A stretch of DNA of 64,000 nucleotides, taken from positions 62,197 to 126,196 of the forward strand of contig NZ_AWZT01000006.1 of NCBI RefSeq assembly GCF_000472525.1, in the 5' to 3' direction. Origin of the DNA: Paraburkholderia dilworthii. GTDB taxonomy: Bacteria; Pseudomonadota; Gammaproteobacteria; Burkholderiales; Burkholderiaceae. Position numbers and translations under genes: made by a program. The notes below the pieces were generated by a model. That model had not been told where the DNA came from. It saw nothing but the letters and a program-made list of their open reading frames with translations, and searched no databases. This document shows, in pieces, positions 36,426 to 45,121 of this stretch (position 1 is the stretch's first letter; each line of letters opens with the position of its first letter).

Positions 36426-36755
36426 AGGTGCTGTCTCCACAACTGATTGTTGGACTGTTGAAATGTCTGCGGCTGCGGGCCGATGCGAAAGCGTTGCGAG
36501 ATGGCATGGGTTCGCCGTTCTCAGTCGCACGTCAATTTACGCATGGTAAAACGAATTACGTTAAGTGAAATTAACGTATACCCTGAAAACGTGAATGGCA
36601 GCGCGCGACGGGCCCGCCGGGCAAGCGTTGGCCGGATATCGTTATCAGCATTTTGTTCATGTGGGCGCGGTGCAGGCTGCTACCATCGAAGGATGCGGCG
36701 CAGGCGCCGTGTGTTCACGCGCCGAGCGCACCACTCACCTGATCCACTCGCTTAA
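36426..36755. other. Divergent upstream region of the homogentisate operon and the EAL gene
   Basis: About 330 bp with an AT-rich core at 36530-36590 in otherwise GC-rich DNA. It contains a strong palindrome (listed separately) and no gene. Confidence 0.5.
36557..36578. promoter_or_regulatory. Perfect palindrome TACGTTAA-GTGAAA-TTAACGTA, probable operator
   Basis: Two exact 8-base arms flank a 6-base centre, 132 bp upstream of the carrier start codon and in AT-rich sequence suited to a promoter. It probably binds the regulator of the homogentisate operon. No regulator gene adjoins the operon, so the binding protein is unknown. Confidence 0.6.
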
Positions 36756-37589
36756 ATGATTCCGCCGACCATCCCCAATCTCATTGTCCGCGCTTCTGAG
36801 CATCCTTTTCTCGGCAAACATCTGGCGATGGGGCACGGCGCGAGCGGCGACATTGCGCTCGCGCGGTTCAACGAACTCGAACTGACGAGTGCTTATGAAC
36901 CGATCTTCGACATCAGCGTGCACGCGTTGGCGCAGTCGCTGTCGTCGGATGTGGAAAACGTCGACCGGTTCGGCGATGAACTGGGTTTTCAGGCGGTCAC
37001 TCAGCGGCTCGACGCCGCGCCGTTCGATATGTTCGATGTGTTCGACCGCATCGCCGACGATCAGGAAGTCGTCGCGCTCGACCGCATGTCGCGCGCACTG
37101 CACGCGGTCAACTTTTTCGGCGCACAGCGGCACGGACTGCTTTTCCTGCGCGTGCACGAGCGGCTCCTGAAGAGCGTGAAATACGATCACGGGCGGCACT
37201 TCTCGAGTGTGCTGACGTCGTTCGGGCTGAATCCATCGAGGATAGTGATCGAACTGCCGGCAGCCGCGGTCGCGCACAAGACTTTTCTCGGCTATCTGAC
37301 CAAGAGCTATCAGCATTACGGCTTCAAGGTGGCGGGCAATCTGTCGAACGCGGGGCAGATTCTGTCGGTGTCGGACACGGCGCGGCTCGATTTCATCAAG
37401 ATGGACGCGGCAATCGCGCTGCGCGATGCGACTGTGAAGCCGCTAGTGGGTTACGCGAACCGGCTGCGGATTCCGCTCATCTTCAACCGCGTGGTGGACG
37501 AACCGCAATTCGAGGCGTTGCAGCAATACGATGTGCGCTTCGTGCAAGGGCCGCTGTTCAATGCTCATTATCACGACCGCGCGGCTTGA
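36756..37589 (+). CDS. Degenerate EAL domain protein, probably not a phosphodiesterase
   Basis: The 277-residue protein follows the EAL fold (ELTSAYEPIFDI for the usual YQPIVDL; HGLLFLRVHERLL; LNPSRIVIELP; YGFKVAGNLSNAG; LDFIKMDAAIA; YDVRFVQGPLF). The catalytic and metal residues are missing. No EAL tripeptide follows the first strand, and the loop that should read EGVE-like before the last strand is FNRVVDEPQ. It is probably a c-di-GMP receptor or a protein-binding module rather than an enzyme. A single domain with no GGDEF or sensor part is seen. Confidence 0.8.
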   Translation: MIPPTIPNLIVRASEHPFLGKHLAMGHGASGDIALARFNELELTSAYEPIFDISVHALAQSLSSDVENVDRFGDELGFQAVTQRLDAAPFDMFDVFDRIADDQEVVALDRMSRALHAVNFFGAQRHGLLFLRVHERLLKSVKYDHGRHFSSVLTSFGLNPSRIVIELPAAAVAHKTFLGYLTKSYQHYGFKVAGNLSNAGQILSVSDTARLDFIKMDAAIALRDATVKPLVGYANRLRIPLIFNRVVDEPQFEALQQYDVRFVQGPLFNAHYHDRAA

Positions 37590-37599
37590 TTGATGGGGT

Positions 37600-38000
37600 G
37601 TTGGGCGTGAGGTGATTTTTGCGTGAGCGGTTTGCTGGGTATGGGTTGTTTGGTTGGTTGGTCTGAGCCGTCGGACTGATTTGTGCGGTTTGGGTTGGTT
37701 CGCTCGGGTGGGTTCGTTTGCGTTGATTCGCTTGGGCCGGTTCGTTGGGTTGATTCGTTCGGGCTGGTCCGGTTGATCCGATTCGCCTAGTCTGATCCGC
37801 CCGGTTTCATCCGCTTGGTTTCATCCGCTTGGTCTGGTCGGCTTCGCCTGCTCCGCTTGACCTGCCCTGCTCCACTTGCTGCGTTCGCTTGGCCTGCTCC
37901 GCTTCGCCTAGTCCACTTGCTCCAGTCCGCTTGCCTGATCTGCTTGGCGTGGCTGATTTGCCGCGCCCGACGAACTCGACCTGATTAGCTCGGCTCGATC
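37600..38000. repeat. Degenerate tandem repeat tract, unit about 14 bp
   Basis: Some 400 bp downstream of the EAL gene consist of related units. On the plus strand the clearest are two exact neighbours TTCATCCGCTTGGT near 37807-37834. Variants such as GTCTGGTCGGCTTCG, CTGCTCCGCTTGAC and GTCCACTTGCTCCA continue to about 37940. Toward the left the units become TTGGTT/GGTTCG-rich. One frame stays open through part of it (37807-38028, minus), but codes for a repeat-derived Gly/Ser/Lys string and is not a gene. Confidence 0.65.
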
Positions 38001-38011
38001 CATCCGGCGCC

Positions 38012-38797
38012 TCAGCCGACGTCGCCAAGGCGACGCGCGAGTGCCTTCAGCCGCGGCGCGACCTTCTCACGAAACACCTCTTCTCCCATCGACGAAGCCG
38101 GCCCGCTGCAACTCAGCACGAGCCAGCGCCCTTCGCGCGGCTCGCGAAACGGCACCGCGACTGCGTTGACATCGTCATGCCAGGCGCGAAACGAATAGCA
38201 GCAGCGCTCAGTCTCGAACGTGGCGATTTCCTCCACAGCGTCCGCGACCAGCGCCGCTGCACCCTTGCCCGCCGCTTTCCTCAACTCGGCAAGCAACGCG
38301 GCGCGCACGTCGGCCGGCTGCACGGCGAGATACGCGCGGCCCATCGAACTCGTCAACATAGACAGTTTGGAACCGGGCGCGAGGCCAAGCGTCAGCGCGG
38401 TTTCGCTGCGAATGGTGTCGAGATAGATCATGTCGAGGCCGTCGCGGCAGCCGAGCGAAACCGCCGCGCCGACCTCGCGCGCGAATGCGCGCATATGCGG
38501 GCGCGCAAGCTCCAGCGTGTCGGTGCCCGAGAGCAGCGCAAACCCGAGTGACAGCACGCCGGCATCGAGCGCATATTTGCCCAATGCCTCATCGAGCCGA
38601 AGATAGCCAAGCACGGTCAGCGTGTACGCAAGGCGGTTGACAGTCGCCTTCGGCAAACCCGTGCGTTCGACGAAGTCGCGGTTGCCGAGCATCGTCTCCC
38701 CTGGTTTGAAAGCGCGCAGCAAATCAAGCCCGCGCGCGAGGGCGACGACGAATTTGCGCTCGTCGAGCGGTTCGGACAAAGTGGATGCAGGCGTCAT
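38012..38797 (-). CDS. IclR family transcriptional regulator
   Basis: From the ATG at 38797 the protein has 261 residues. It has an N-terminal winged helix (ALARGLDLLRAFKPGETMLGNRDFVERTGLPKATVNRLAYTLTVLGYL) and the IclR effector domain (ARPHMRAFAREVGAAVSLGCRDGLDMIYLDTIRS, LTSSMGRAYLA, CCYSFRAWHDDVNAVAVPF). It diverges from the glutaryl-CoA dehydrogenase gene 95 bp away and is its likely regulator. The intervening sequence holds a near-palindrome typical of IclR sites. Confidence 0.9.
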   Translation of the reverse strand: MTPASTLSEPLDERKFVVALARGLDLLRAFKPGETMLGNRDFVERTGLPKATVNRLAYTLTVLGYLRLDEALGKYALDAGVLSLGFALLSGTDTLELARPHMRAFAREVGAAVSLGCRDGLDMIYLDTIRSETALTLGLAPGSKLSMLTSSMGRAYLAVQPADVRAALLAELRKAAGKGAAALVADAVEEIATFETERCCYSFRAWHDDVNAVAVPFREPREGRWLVLSCSGPASSMGEEVFREKVAPRLKALARRLGDVG

Positions 38798-38832
38798 CGG
38801 GTGATACACTCGGGCGTGGTTTGCAAAACATT

Positions 38833-38849
38833 GTTTCGCATAGCGGAAC
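38833..38849. promoter_or_regulatory. Probable IclR operator upstream of glutaryl-CoA dehydrogenase
   Basis: GTTTCGCATAGCGGAAC is a 17-base near-palindrome with one mismatch, centred 50 bp before the gcdH start and 44 bp from the regulator start. Its size and position suit an IclR-family dimer. Confidence 0.5.
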
Positions 38850-38891
38850 TCAAGTCAAGCTGGAATCAAGCAAGGAATCAGGAGATACGTC

Positions 38892-40082
38892 ATGGCAGAG
38901 GCCGCGCAGTTTCACTGGGAAGACCCGCTGCTGCTGGATCAGCAGCTCACCGAAGACGAACGCATGGTGCGCGACGCCGCCGCGGCGTATGTGCAGGACA
39001 AGCTGCAGCCGCGCGTGCTCGAAGCGTTCCGCCACGAGAAGACCGACATCGAGATCTTCCGCGAGATGGGCGAACTCGGATTGCTCGGCCCGACAATTCC
39101 CGAGCAATACGGCGGTCCGGGGCTCAACTACGTGGCGTATGGTTTGATTGCGCGTGAAGTGGAGCGCGTCGACTCCGGCTACCGGTCGATGATGTCAGTG
39201 CAGTCTTCGCTGGTCATGGTGCCGATCTACGAGTTCGGCTCCGAGGCGCAGAAGCAGAAGTACCTGCCGAAGCTCGCCACCGGTGAATGGATCGGCTGCT
39301 TCGGGCTGACCGAGCCGAATCACGGCTCCGACCCGGGCAGCATGGGGACGCGCGCGAAGAAAGTGGACGGCGGCTACTCGCTATCGGGCTCGAAAATGTG
39401 GATCACCAATTCGCCGATCGCCGATGTTTTCGTCGTATGGGCCAAGCTCGAGGAAAACGGCAAGGACGCGATTCGCGGCTTCATTCTCGAGAAGGGCTGG
39501 AAGGGCCTGTCGGCGCCGACCATCCATAGCAAGGTGGGCTTGCGTGCGTCCATCACGGGCGAGATCGTGCTCGACGAAGTGTTCGTGCCGGAAGAAAACC
39601 GCTTTCCGGAAGTGAGCGGCCTGCGCGGTCCGTTCACGTGCCTAAACTCGGCGCGCTACGGCATTGCGTGGGGCGCGCTCGGCGCGGCGGAAGCCTGCTG
39701 GCACACCGCGCGTCAGTACGTGCTCGACCGCAAGCAGTTCGGCCGGCCGCTCGCAGCGAACCAGTTGATCCAGAAAAAACTCGCCGACATGCAAACCGAG
39801 ATCACACTCGGGCTGCAAGGCGTGCTTCGCCTTGGCCGCATGAAGGACGAAGGCACGGCCGCCGTCGAGATCACGTCGATCATGAAGCGTAATTCGTGCG
39901 GCAAGGCGCTCGATATTGCGCGGCTCGCGCGGGACATGCTAGGCGGCAACGGCATCTCGGACGAGTTCGGCATCGCGCGGCATCTGGTGAATCTGGAAGT
40001 GGTGAATACCTATGAAGGCACGCACGATATTCACGCGCTGATTCTCGGGCGCGCGCAAACGGGCATTCAGGCGTTTTTCTGA
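38892..40082 (+). CDS. gcdH: Glutaryl-CoA dehydrogenase
   Basis: The 396-residue acyl-CoA dehydrogenase has [67 protein letters not shown], and the ending [30 protein letters not shown] with the catalytic Glu375. The wording of the N-terminus and of [15 protein letters not shown] is that of GcdH, which oxidises and decarboxylates glutaryl-CoA to crotonyl-CoA in lysine, tryptophan or dicarboxylate breakdown. A strong terminator follows. No CoA-transferase is adjacent. Confidence 0.93.
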   Translation: MAEAAQFHWEDPLLLDQQLTEDERMVRDAAAAYVQDKLQPRVLEAFRHEKTDIEIFREMGELGLLGPTIPEQYGGPGLNYVAYGLIAREVERVDSGYRSMMSVQSSLVMVPIYEFGSEAQKQKYLPKLATGEWIGCFGLTEPNHGSDPGSMGTRAKKVDGGYSLSGSKMWITNSPIADVFVVWAKLEENGKDAIRGFILEKGWKGLSAPTIHSKVGLRASITGEIVLDEVFVPEENRFPEVSGLRGPFTCLNSARYGIAWGALGAAEACWHTARQYVLDRKQFGRPLAANQLIQKKLADMQTEITLGLQGVLRLGRMKDEGTAAVEITSIMKRNSCGKALDIARLARDMLGGNGISDEFGIARHLVNLEVVNTYEGTHDIHALILGRAQTGIQAFF

Positions 40083-40137
40083 GACTTCTCTGAAGCACGG
40101 ATTCCGTCGATGGCGGCGGGGTTCCGTGCGTTGTTAA

Positions 40138-40173
40138 AAAGAAGGCCGGTTCGAGATGAACCGGCCTTCTTTC
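40138..40173. terminator. Strong bidirectional terminator after gcdH and the peroxiredoxin gene
   Basis: A 12-bp perfect stem GAAGGCCGGTTC / GAACCGGCCTTC (40141-40152, 40158-40169) with a 5-base loop is flanked by AAAAA on the left and TTTCG on the right. It can therefore act on both converging transcripts. Confidence 0.85.
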
Positions 40174-40254
40174 GTTTATGACACCGCTTCTTGCTTTGGT
40201 GTTTGGGGTAACGCGGGTTCAACCCGCGCGTTCAACCGTGCGGGAACCGCCGGC

Positions 40255-40893
40255 TTACTTGTTCGGCTGCGGCGTCATGCGCAGATACGGACGCAGCGCC
40301 TTGTAACCCTTCGGGAATTTCTGTTTGATCACCTCTTCGTCCTTCAGCGACGGCACGATCACAACGTCGTCACCCTGCTTCCAGTTGCCCGGCGTTGCAA
40401 CCGAATGGCTGTCGGTGAGTTGAAGCGAATCGATTACGCGCAGCACTTCGTCGAAGTTGCGCCCCGTGCTCGCCGGGTACGTGATGATCAGACGCACTTT
40501 CTTCTTCGGATCAATGACGAAGAGCGAGCGAACCGTGAGCGTTTCATTGGCGTTCGGGTGGATCATGTCGTACAACTCGGACACTTTGCGGTCGCCGTCG
40601 GCCAGAATCGGAAACCCGACGTTGGCGGCCTGCGTCTCGTTGATGTCCTTGATCCATTCCTTATGCGACTCGGCACTGTCAACCGACAACGCGATGGTTT
40701 TGACGTTGCGCTTCGCGAATTCTTCGGCGAGCTTGGCGGTGAGCCCGAGCTCGGTGGTGCAGACCGGCGTGAAGTCGGCCGGGTGCGAAAACAGCACGCC
40801 CCAACTGTCGCCGAGCCATTCATGGAACCTGATGCGGCCGATACTCGACTCCTGCTCGAAATCCGGTGCGATATCGCCAAGACGTAGACTCAT
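40255..40893 (-). CDS. 1-Cys peroxiredoxin (Prx6/LsfA type)
   Basis: The second ATG (40893) has AGGAG six bases upstream and gives 212 residues. The active site is HPADFTPVCTTE with Cys45, the only cysteine in the protein, so it is a 1-Cys enzyme needing an outside reductant. The long C-terminal domain (NWKQGDDVVIVPSLKDEEVIKQKFPKGYK) is typical of Prx6. It reduces hydrogen peroxide and organic hydroperoxides in the cytoplasm. It is convergent with gcdH across the terminator. Confidence 0.93.
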   Translation of the reverse strand: MSLRLGDIAPDFEQESSIGRIRFHEWLGDSWGVLFSHPADFTPVCTTELGLTAKLAEEFAKRNVKTIALSVDSAESHKEWIKDINETQAANVGFPILADGDRKVSELYDMIHPNANETLTVRSLFVIDPKKKVRLIITYPASTGRNFDEVLRVIDSLQLTDSHSVATPGNWKQGDDVVIVPSLKDEEVIKQKFPKGYKALRPYLRMTPQPNK

Positions 40894-41234
40894 GTGCATC
40901 TCCTAAAGTATTCGGACACCAGCGCGAGCATTTGCCCGCGGCGCTTCGCAAAGATAAAGCATACGGCAGCGACCGTACACGCCGAACGAACATTGGCTCA
41001 CTACCTTATGCCTTTTTGTAATTTTCGCCGATTTAGTGGAAACTTTGCGGGACAGATCAACTCCATCATGATCTAACATCATCTGCAAGGGGTCATGCAG
41101 TTGTTGTTCTCAAGCGTTTCGCCTCGTCAGGAACGGTTCGTGCGTTCGGCTCGGGCAAACTAGGCAGTGCGCTCGCCAGCCGCCGTTTCTTTGGATACGA
41201 TTCACGCGTGGCGTGAGACGAAGGGGAGCTGTCA
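40894..41234. other. Divergent intergenic region
   Basis: About 340 bp between the peroxiredoxin gene (minus) and the DUF883 gene (plus). It is AT-richer at 40960-41090. No gene or RNA was recognised. It must carry the peroxiredoxin promoter and perhaps a redox regulator site, not identified. Confidence 0.4.
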
Positions 41235-41537
41235 ATGTCGGAAGTCAACAAGGAGAGATTGATGTCGGATATCAAAACCGTCCTCGCGGACGCGGAAGAC
41301 CTGCTGAAACAGGCCGCAAGCGCAACGGGCGAGCGCGCTTCGGAACTGCGCGAAACGGCGCTGTCCCGTCTGAAGCAAGCCAGGGAAAAAGCGGCCGACG
41401 TGCAAGTCGTCGTGGTCGAAAAAGGCAAGAAGGCTGCTCGCGTAACCGACGACTACGTTCATGAGCATCCGTGGGCGTCCATCGGCATTGCCGCGGGCGC
41501 CGGCGTGCTGCTGGGCCTGCTGATCAACCGCAAGTAA
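41235..41537 (+). CDS. DUF883 family (ElaB/YqjD-like) membrane-anchored protein
   Basis: The ATG at 41235 follows GGGGAG. The 100-residue protein is mostly an amphipathic helix (RLMSDIKTVLADAEDLLKQAASATGERASELRETALSRLKQA) with one C-terminal membrane anchor (HPWASIGIAAGAGVLLGLLINRK). ElaB/YqjD proteins bind ribosomes at the inner membrane in stationary phase in Escherichia coli. The next two genes complete the usual yqjD-yqjE-like trio. Confidence 0.9.
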   Translation: MSEVNKERLMSDIKTVLADAEDLLKQAASATGERASELRETALSRLKQAREKAADVQVVVVEKGKKAARVTDDYVHEHPWASIGIAAGAGVLLGLLINRK

Positions 41538-41676
41538 CACGACTGCACGTTGCCGGACAATCCATGTCCGGCATGCCAGCTAATCAAGTTGACCGGCGCA
41601 TGCCTGGCCGGTCCACTTATCTTGGCGCGCACGTTTGCACGCGCCGCTTAGGCCAACACGCGCAACGCCCATAGCC

Positions 41677-42063
41677 ATGACGACCGACACACAATCGCAG
41701 CGCGAACAACATAGCCCGTTACGCCGCATCATCAGTTCGGTGTCTGCCATTCTGCAAACCCGCCTTGAACTGATCGGCATTGAACTGGCCGAGGAAAAAG
41801 ACCGCCTCCTAGGCGTGCTTTTCCTTGGCCTTGCCGCGATGATGCTGACCACTATGGCCCTGATCGCACTCACTGCGTTGATCGCCATTGCGTTCTGGGA
41901 CACGTACCGATGGCAGGCGCTTGCCGGGATCACACTTGTCTACGCGATTGCAGGACTGACGTGCGGACTCAAAGCGCGTAGTGGATTGCGCCGTGCGCCG
42001 ATGGTTTTCGAGGCCACCATCGCAGAGTTCGAAAAAGACCGCGACGTATTTCGTAGACCGTAG
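41677..42063 (+). CDS. YqjE/phage-holin family membrane protein
   Basis: The 128-residue protein has a short charged N-terminus (LRRIISSVSAILQTRLELIGIELAEEKDRL) and two membrane helices (FLGLAAMMLTTMALIALTALIAIAFW and ALAGITLVYAIAGLTCGL). This is the layout of the YqjE / phage holin superfamily 6 proteins, which always accompany DUF883 proteins. No phage genes are present, so holin is only a family name. Confidence 0.85.
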   Translation: MTTDTQSQREQHSPLRRIISSVSAILQTRLELIGIELAEEKDRLLGVLFLGLAAMMLTTMALIALTALIAIAFWDTYRWQALAGITLVYAIAGLTCGLKARSGLRRAPMVFEATIAEFEKDRDVFRRP

Positions 42064-42214
42064 CACGGCGAGCGTATCGAACACACGACGCCTTTTTGCT
42101 GATCGTGAATTTGTGGACGCTCGCAAAGCGCTTGTGCACTCCACCAGTTGCCGCAACGCTTTCTGTACCGTCCGTTGCGCCGTTCCCCGCCCTCCCACAC
42201 ACTGCCGAAAAGCC

Positions 42215-42679
42215 ATGAACCAGCGCCACTCGAGTTCCGCATTCCGTAACCTGCGCCAGCCGGCGAGAGACCTTAGCGCGCCGCATCTGCGAGCGCTACG
42301 CAAGGAATTGCTGCTCGTGCGCGCCGAGGTCGAGCGCATGGAACTCGCCGAGGCAACCATCGAATTGCGCGAGGCCGTCACGCACTTCAGTTGGCTCAGG
42401 TTCCTTGTGCCGGGTCTGGGCGGGCTGCGCATGGGCAGCGGTTCCAGGGCGAGCTTTCTCAACGCCGGGACAATTGGCGCTCTGCTCAAGCAATATCCGC
42501 TAGTCAGCTCGATCGCCTCGCTGGTTCTTGCCAAGCCGCTGCGCGCTACCGTTGCCTCCGGCGCCAAGCCCGCACTGAAATGGGGCAGCTTGGCGTTTGC
42601 CGCGTGGGAAGCGTACCGCGTGTGGCAGCAGATCAAGAGTGAGTCCGGTCGTTCGAAAGATTCGGGCAATGAGGAATGA
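42215..42679 (+). CDS. DUF3318-like protein, third gene of the YqjDE-like trio
   Basis: Beginning at the ATG at 42215 the product has 154 residues: a helix ALRKELLLVRAEVERMELAEATIELREAVTHFSWL, then weakly hydrophobic segments (IGALLKQYPLVSSIASLVLAKPL and LKWGSLAFAAWEAYRVWQQIK). In Burkholderia a DUF3318 protein commonly follows the DUF883 and YqjE genes, and this one fits by position and pattern. The function is unknown, probably linked to the inner membrane. Confidence 0.7.
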   Translation: MNQRHSSSAFRNLRQPARDLSAPHLRALRKELLLVRAEVERMELAEATIELREAVTHFSWLRFLVPGLGGLRMGSGSRASFLNAGTIGALLKQYPLVSSIASLVLAKPLRATVASGAKPALKWGSLAFAAWEAYRVWQQIKSESGRSKDSGNEE

Positions 42680-42776
42680 AGTGCTGTTTTAGGGTACTCG
42701 AGGTCAGTGCTTCGTGGTTTCGTGGTTTTCTGCCGGTCTTTGAGCGCACCGCACCATGCCAGGTTTTGGCTGCCTG

Positions 42777-43208
42777 CTAGCCCGTGCCCCAGCATTGCGC
42801 GGTGAGCGGTGCCGAACCAACCGCGACATTCTTGTTACTTCGCATGCCGGTCGCGTCGAGCGTGAAAATGCCGCAAGCGTCATCGCGCATCGGACCCAAC
42901 TCGTCAGGTGCTGCTTCAATCGAATAGCCGCCGTTAGCATCGTCCGCCGCAAGAACACGCAGCCGATAAACAGCCGAGCCGAATTGAGGAGCCTGATCGA
43001 GCCCCGGCGGCAGAGCGGCAATGCCGTCGCTGGCCACACCCTCGACGAATTGCGCTGCCCGAAACAGCGCCGATGCCGCGTCGACGCGATGCGTTCGGGC
43101 AACGTGGCTGCGATATGAGGGCACGGCAAACACGGCCAGCACCGCGACTATCGCGAGCGTGATCATCAGCTCGAGCAAGGTGAATGCGGATACGTACGGC
43201 CTTTTCAT
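42777..43208 (-). CDS. pilE: Type IV pilin-like protein (PilE minor pilin)
   Basis: The 143-residue protein has the class III signal followed by the pilin helix: YVSAFTLLELMITLAIVAVLAVFAVPSYRSHVARTHRVDAASALFRAAQ. The end carries the disulfide region (DDACGIFTLDATG ... LTAQCWGTG). The residue before the Phe that should be the new N-terminus is Ala rather than the usual Gly. Glu5 is present. It is the last gene of the fimT-pilV-pilW-pilX-pilE unit, 10 bp after pilX. Confidence 0.88.
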   Translation of the reverse strand: MKRPYVSAFTLLELMITLAIVAVLAVFAVPSYRSHVARTHRVDAASALFRAAQFVEGVASDGIAALPPGLDQAPQFGSAVYRLRVLAADDANGGYSIEAAPDELGPMRDDACGIFTLDATGMRSNKNVAVGSAPLTAQCWGTG

Positions 43209-43218
43209 CCATGCCTCG

Positions 43219-43842
43219 TCAAAAGGGCCGCGCAGCGACGCGCCGCCAATGGCGTTCGATCCTGTCGCCGTCGTCGATCACCAGTTCCATCTGCAGCCAT
43301 GCTTGCGACTCCTCCTTCTCGCCAAAACCGCGCGATGTAATCAAATACGCTCGTGCGTCAGGGCGAGCGGCGAGGCGCCATCCTTCGACCACGCATTGAG
43401 GAACGCGCACCGACCCCGGCCACCTGGCGACAGGTGTCGCGGCCGCGCCTCCGAACACCGCTTCGAGTTTCCATTGCGCCGGCTCGCGGGCGGCTGGCGG
43501 AACTGCTACCGCGCCTATACCCGTGGAGACCACGACGCCGCGGGCGCATAAACTCAATGCCGAATCGGCAGCGTGGAATGCCTGCAAATAGTCGCGCACA
43601 TTGACGGTGCTACGCGCCGCCGCGATAGATGCCTCGAACCACGCCGCCGATGTCGCCAACAGCATCGCCGAAATCAGCAGAACGATCGGCAGCACGGCGC
43701 CGCGGCAGCGCCTGCGTGAAGCACGGCAACCCAAGCGTGAAGCGCCGCGCCCCTGTCCGCCTGGCACCAGCAATTGCTGTGTGCAGCCGCGCTGTGCCAG
43801 ACCGACGCAGCGGCACGCCGCCCTGCTTTGTCTGTCGATCAC
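43219..43842 (-). CDS. pilX: PilX-like minor pilin / pilus assembly protein
   Basis: A GTG at 43842 overlaps the pilW stop (GTGA) and gives 207 residues. After a basic leader of about 50 residues, unusually long, comes CRGAVLPIVLLISAMLLATSAAWFEASIAAARSTVNVRDYLQAFHAADSAL, the PilX helix with Gly before the cleavage point and no Glu5. The globular part ends IERHWRRVAARPF. An internal start closer to the helix is possible. PilX primes pilus assembly together with PilVW and FimU. Confidence 0.78.
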   Translation of the reverse strand: MIDRQSRAACRCVGLAQRGCTQQLLVPGGQGRGASRLGCRASRRRCRGAVLPIVLLISAMLLATSAAWFEASIAAARSTVNVRDYLQAFHAADSALSLCARGVVVSTGIGAVAVPPAAREPAQWKLEAVFGGAAATPVARWPGSVRVPQCVVEGWRLAARPDARAYLITSRGFGEKEESQAWLQMELVIDDGDRIERHWRRVAARPF

Positions 43843-44651
43843 GAGACGCCCTCCGCGTAATTGCGCAGCGCGACGCGCCGCCAGAATGCCTGCCGCGGAT
43901 GTAAGTCGGTCGCAATTCCGCTTATGCCGTCGCAATCGATATAGCGCGACCGCTGCCCTTGCGGCGCACCGCGCACGAGCACGCAAAGATCGACCGCGAG
44001 GACGCTCGCCCACTGATCAGTCATCACCGCCGACGCGTCGATTGCGTTCGCCGCGCCGGCCAGCCAGTACCTGATCCGCAGGCGTTCGACGCCTTCAACC
44101 AGCGGCTGCGCGGAGCCCGTTTTGCCATTGCCTTCGCAGTAAAGCTCCGGCTCGCCGGTCGAACTGCTCACCTTGGCGTAGAAGCGATTGACCACCGGCA
44201 CACCCAGGTCGCCAAGCGCCGCACTGTTGTTTGTCACGGCTTGTCCGAGACAGTCCGTTGTCTGTCCCGTCGATGACGGCCACGTCGACACGCTGTCGCC
44301 GACGTACCGCACCGCAACGCCGTCAGACTTGCCAGGCAATGTCTCGCAGCTCAAGCGGCTATCATCCGTGCCTGCGGGATGGCCGCCCGAGCAGCCGAAC
44401 AAAGGCGCCGGTGCGTGATATTGCGCCGCGTCGGCCGGGACAAACCCCGCCATCTGCAATTGCTGCCCAACGATAGTGAGCGCGGTCAAGCCGGCTTCGC
44501 GGATACGCAGCACATTGTTTGCGCGTTCGAAGGCTGCGCGTTGCGTCGTATAAAGCGACACCACAGCTGCGGTCACCAGAAGTCCCAACGCAACCGCGAT
44601 CACGAACTCGAGCAGCGTATGGCCGCGCGAACGATGCCAAGGCGACATCAT
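43839..44651 (-). CDS. pilW: PilW minor pilin
   Basis: The ATG at 44651 overlaps the pilV stop. The 270-residue protein has the prepilin site SRG/HTLLEFVIAVALGLLVTAAVVSLYTTQRAAFERANNVLRIREAG, with Glu5, and a long globular domain (FGCSGGHPAGTD, VVNRFYAKVSSSTGEPELYCEGNGK, LRIRYWLAGAANAIDAS). This size and pattern identify PilW. Coupled translation with pilV and pilX is clear. Confidence 0.88.
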   Translation of the reverse strand: MMSPWHRSRGHTLLEFVIAVALGLLVTAAVVSLYTTQRAAFERANNVLRIREAGLTALTIVGQQLQMAGFVPADAAQYHAPAPLFGCSGGHPAGTDDSRLSCETLPGKSDGVAVRYVGDSVSTWPSSTGQTTDCLGQAVTNNSAALGDLGVPVVNRFYAKVSSSTGEPELYCEGNGKTGSAQPLVEGVERLRIRYWLAGAANAIDASAVMTDQWASVLAVDLCVLVRGAPQGQRSRYIDCDGISGIATDLHPRQAFWRRVALRNYAEGVS

Positions 44652-45121
44652 TTGACGAACGCCAACGCGACGCATGAAAAGCCCACGGGCGCATCGACTG
44701 CGCCGCAACGCTCGGGCTTGTCGATCATGTCGTCGGCGCGCGGCGAGTTATGCGAAGCCGCCCATGTCACCCGGGCCGCCGACACACCATCTATTGCGAC
44801 GACCGACACGTCGCCCCGCGGCAAAACGGTCGCCGCTCGTGCACTCCATGCACTGAGCGCGGCCTCGTTGGCGTATGGCGCAGACATCGCTTCGGCGACG
44901 GAATCGGCTATCCATGCGGCCTGTTCGCGCATCGACATCGCTCGGGCCTCACGCGCTGTCCACAATTGCCCGGCAATCAGGCCGAGCGCCGTTACCGCCA
45001 TCACCGTGACGGCTAGCATCACTTCGATCAACGAGCTACCGCTGCACTGCCTGCAGCAGCGTTGCGCCGGCGTTTGCGCCGGAGATGACCCGATCGACGG
45101 CCTCACGACGCCGCTCCACAT
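44648..45121 (-). CDS. pilV: PilV minor pilin
   Basis: The 157-residue protein has QCSG/SSLIEVMLAVTVMAVTALGLIAGQLWTAREARAMSMREQAAWIADSVAEAM, the usual PilV helix with Gly before the cut and Glu at the conserved fifth place. The short globular end includes CGAVDAPVGFSCVALAFVK. The start lies 19 bases inside the 3' end of fimT. Confidence 0.85.
   Translation of the reverse strand: MWSGVVRPSIGSSPAQTPAQRCCRQCSGSSLIEVMLAVTVMAVTALGLIAGQLWTAREARAMSMREQAAWIADSVAEAMSAPYANEAALSAWSARAATVLPRGDVSVVAIDGVSAARVTWAASHNSPRADDMIDKPERCGAVDAPVGFSCVALAFVK

Noticed and set aside
37807..38028. 73-codon minus-strand frame within the repeat tract
   Set aside because: The translation is only the repeat read as Gly/Ser/Lys/Gln and has no start signal.
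41677..42063. Phage holin as a sign of prophage
   Set aside because: The holin name comes from the YqjE superfamily. The gene is in its usual chromosomal trio and no phage genes are present.
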